The notes under the pieces: model-generated
What the model was told of the DNA's origin: nothing
The model's input: only the letters and a program-made list of their open reading frames with translations
Databases searched by the model: none
From: Pseudomonas iranensis
GTDB taxonomy: Bacteria; Pseudomonadota; Gammaproteobacteria; Pseudomonadales; Pseudomonadaceae
DNA: 64,000 nt
Reading direction: 5' to 3'
NCBI RefSeq assembly: GCF_014268585.2
Contig: NZ_CP077092.1
Coordinates: 1,736,001 to 1,800,000 of the forward strand
Shown: positions 62,684 through 64,000 of the stretch, piece after piece
Position numbering within the stretch: the stretch's first letter is position 1
Layout: each line of letters opens with the position of its first letter
Program-made: the position numbers and the translations under genes

Positions 62684-64000
62684 CTAGCGCTCGCGCATCG
62701 CCTCGGTCCGCGCTTTCAACACCGGTTTGAGCAGGTAATCCAAAACGCTTTTCTCCCCGGTAATAATGTCCACCGTCGCCACCATCCCCGGGATGATCAG
62801 CAGCGGTTTCACATCGCCGCCCAAGTGATTCTTGTCGGTGCGCACCTGAATCAGATAGAAACTGTTGCCCTTGTCGTCGGTGATCGTATCGGCGCCGATC
62901 AGCTCCAGTTTGGCGCTCAGCCCGCCGTAAATCGTGTAGTCGTAGGCACTGAACTTGACCATGGCTTTCTGGCCCGGATGCAGGAACGCGACGTCTTGCG
63001 GGCGGACCTTGGCTTCGATCAGCAGGTTGTCTTCCAGCGGTACGATTTCGACCATGTCGCTGCCCGGCTGAACCACGCCGCCGATGGTGTTGACCTTCAT
63101 CTGCTTGATCACCCCGCGCACCGGCGAAGTCACCGTGGTACGGCTGACGCGGTCGTCGATGGCGATGCTCGAAGCGGTGATTTTCGACAGGTCAGTGCGT
63201 TTCTCATTCAGCTCTTTGGCGGCCTCGGAACGGAAGGTCTGCTCGGATTCGTCGATCTTGCTGCGAATCTCGGCAATCGCTGATTCGGCGCGGGGAATCG
63301 CCAGCGTGGTGGCGTTCAGCGAACCGCGAATTTCCACGGCACTGCGTCTGAGGCGGAGAATTTCCACCGGTGACACAGCGCCGGTTTTGACCAGCGGTTC
63401 CGACATGTTCATCTCTTGCTGCAACAACGCGAGGCTGGAGCTGAACTGGCCTTGCTTGGAACGAAACTCCGCCAGTTCCTGGGTTTTCTGCCGCAATTGT
63501 TCGCTGAGGGTGCGCTGTTCGCTGGCCAGGCGCCGTTGGCGTTGCTCGTACAGTGAGCGTTCATCCTCGGCGACTTGCGGCGCCTTGGCGATCACTTCGG
63601 CGGAGAGCTTGAAAGGGCGCCCCTCGGCCTCCGCTGACAAGCGTTCAACCTGTGCGGTCAGCGCGTAACGGTCGGCCTCGCTCTCGCCCTTGTTCGAGCG
63701 AAAGCGCGTGTCATCCAGACGCAGCAGGGTGTCGCCCTTGCCGACCATCTGGCCTTCGCGAACGAAAATCTCGGTGACGATGCCGCCCTCAAGGTTCTGG
63801 ATCACCTGAACCTTGCTTGACGGAATCGCCTTGCCTTCGCCCATGGTGACTTCCTCAAGCACGGCAAATTTGGCCCAGACCAGAGCGGCGATCAGCAGCG
63901 CTGCCGCCAGCCACACGGTGATCCGCGATTTGCGCGGCGAATCCTGCAATGCTGCGCCGGCGGTTTCCGGCATGAACTCGGCTTCGGCGCTTTTGCCGAA
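62684..64000 (-). CDS. Type I secretion membrane fusion protein, HlyD/LapC family (5' end cut)
   Basis: At least 438 aa; the frame is open to the window edge and the N-terminus lies outside. A membrane anchor (VWLAAALLIAALVWAKFAVLEEV), then barrel-sandwich lipoyl half VQVIQNLEGGIVTEIFVREGQMV near 60-85, a long coiled coil (about 110-310, e.g. RRLASEQRTLSEQLRQKTQE) and the second half-motif VKPLLIIPGMVATVDIITGEKSVLDYLLKP near the end. This fits adaptors for large adhesins such as LapC. Which system (Lap or another adhesin) needs the flanking genes. Confidence 0.88.
   Translation of the reverse strand, partial: FGKSAEAEFMPETAGAALQDSPRKSRITVWLAAALLIAALVWAKFAVLEEVTMGEGKAIPSSKVQVIQNLEGGIVTEIFVREGQMVGKGDTLLRLDDTRFRSNKGESEADRYALTAQVERLSAEAEGRPFKLSAEVIAKAPQVAEDERSLYEQRQRRLASEQRTLSEQLRQKTQELAEFRSKQGQFSSSLALLQQEMNMSEPLVKTGAVSPVEILRLRRSAVEIRGSLNATTLAIPRAESAIAEIRSKIDESEQTFRSEAAKELNEKRTDLSKITASSIAIDDRVSRTTVTSPVRGVIKQMKVNTIGGVVQPGSDMVEIVPLEDNLLIEAKVRPQDVAFLHPGQKAMVKFSAYDYTIYGGLSAKLELIGADTITDDKGNSFYLIQVRTDKNHLGGDVKPLLIIPGMVATVDIITGEKSVLDYLLKPVLKARTEAMRER

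Overview
The window is chromosomal DNA of a fluorescent Pseudomonas, most likely of the P. fluorescens group. Evidence: high GC; strong protein-level resemblance to known Pseudomonas families (PA1414-type micro-peptide, gbuA/gbuR cluster, PA3286-like KAS III next to an ECF sigma factor, YcgL/YcgN, LpxO); and a dense load of the intergenic palindromic repeats typical of this group (12 pairs of the core GTGGGAGCGAGCCTGCTCGC plus four other families). I see no rRNA, tRNA, prophage, IS transposase, integrase or CRISPR array. Both ends cut genes: an EptA-type phosphoethanolamine transferase (left) and an HlyD/LapC-type secretion adaptor (right).

Layout. 1-6.9 kb: eptA-like end, RNase D (rnd) coupled to ycgL, a 2-hydroxyacid dehydrogenase, ycgN, then small genes (DUF2892, TrmH-type methylase, YajD-like HNH protein, spermidine-synthase-like protein, a Pro-rich secreted peptide, a cNMP-binding protein). 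7-11.3 kb: oligopeptidase B, a small membrane protein, YafJ-type amidotransferase and DUF2937. 11.5-16.3 kb: 5-oxoproline utilisation (LysR regulator, MFS carrier, pxpABC). 16.4-18.5 kb: MoxR ATPase plus VWA protein. 18.6-19.4 kb: a compact DUF4160 / DUF2442-HTH gene pair behind two palindromes. 19.4-22.7 kb: DUF748 protein, cysK, lpxO. 22.7-25.8 kb: GNAT plus small protein, an unannotated-looking 54-aa ORF with a palindromic promoter, and two EamA carriers. 26-34.5 kb: aceK, hrpA, KAS III-like enzyme, ECF sigma factor and soluble zinc anti-sigma factor. 34.6-45.5 kb: porin, FemAB-like GNAT, ABC exporter, cyclophilin, hydrolase, LysR, small periplasmic protein, azoreductase, EamA carrier, MscS channel. 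45.7-55.9 kb: DEAD-box helicase, several small proteins, DUF899, lipoprotein, TorF, CvfB, DUF2177, EamA carrier, YbfB-type MFS with divergent LysR. 56-62 kb: PA1414-like peptide, then the guanidinobutyrate cluster (SSS symporter, NCS1 permease, SnoaL-like protein, gbuA, divergent gbuR), DTW-domain tRNA modification enzyme, and the type I secretion adaptor.

Most of the window is ordinary core/soft-core metabolism. The parts that deserve attention are the DUF4160/DUF2442-HTH module with its palindromes, the tiny ORF at 23.66 kb, the KAS III/ECF/ZAS cassette, a seven-unit 16-bp tandem array at 11.3 kb, a repeat insertion in the gbuA-gbuR control region, and the PA1414-like peptide locus, which is probably the counterpart of the P. 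aeruginosa SicX sRNA locus. All functional calls come from reading the sequence without database searches.
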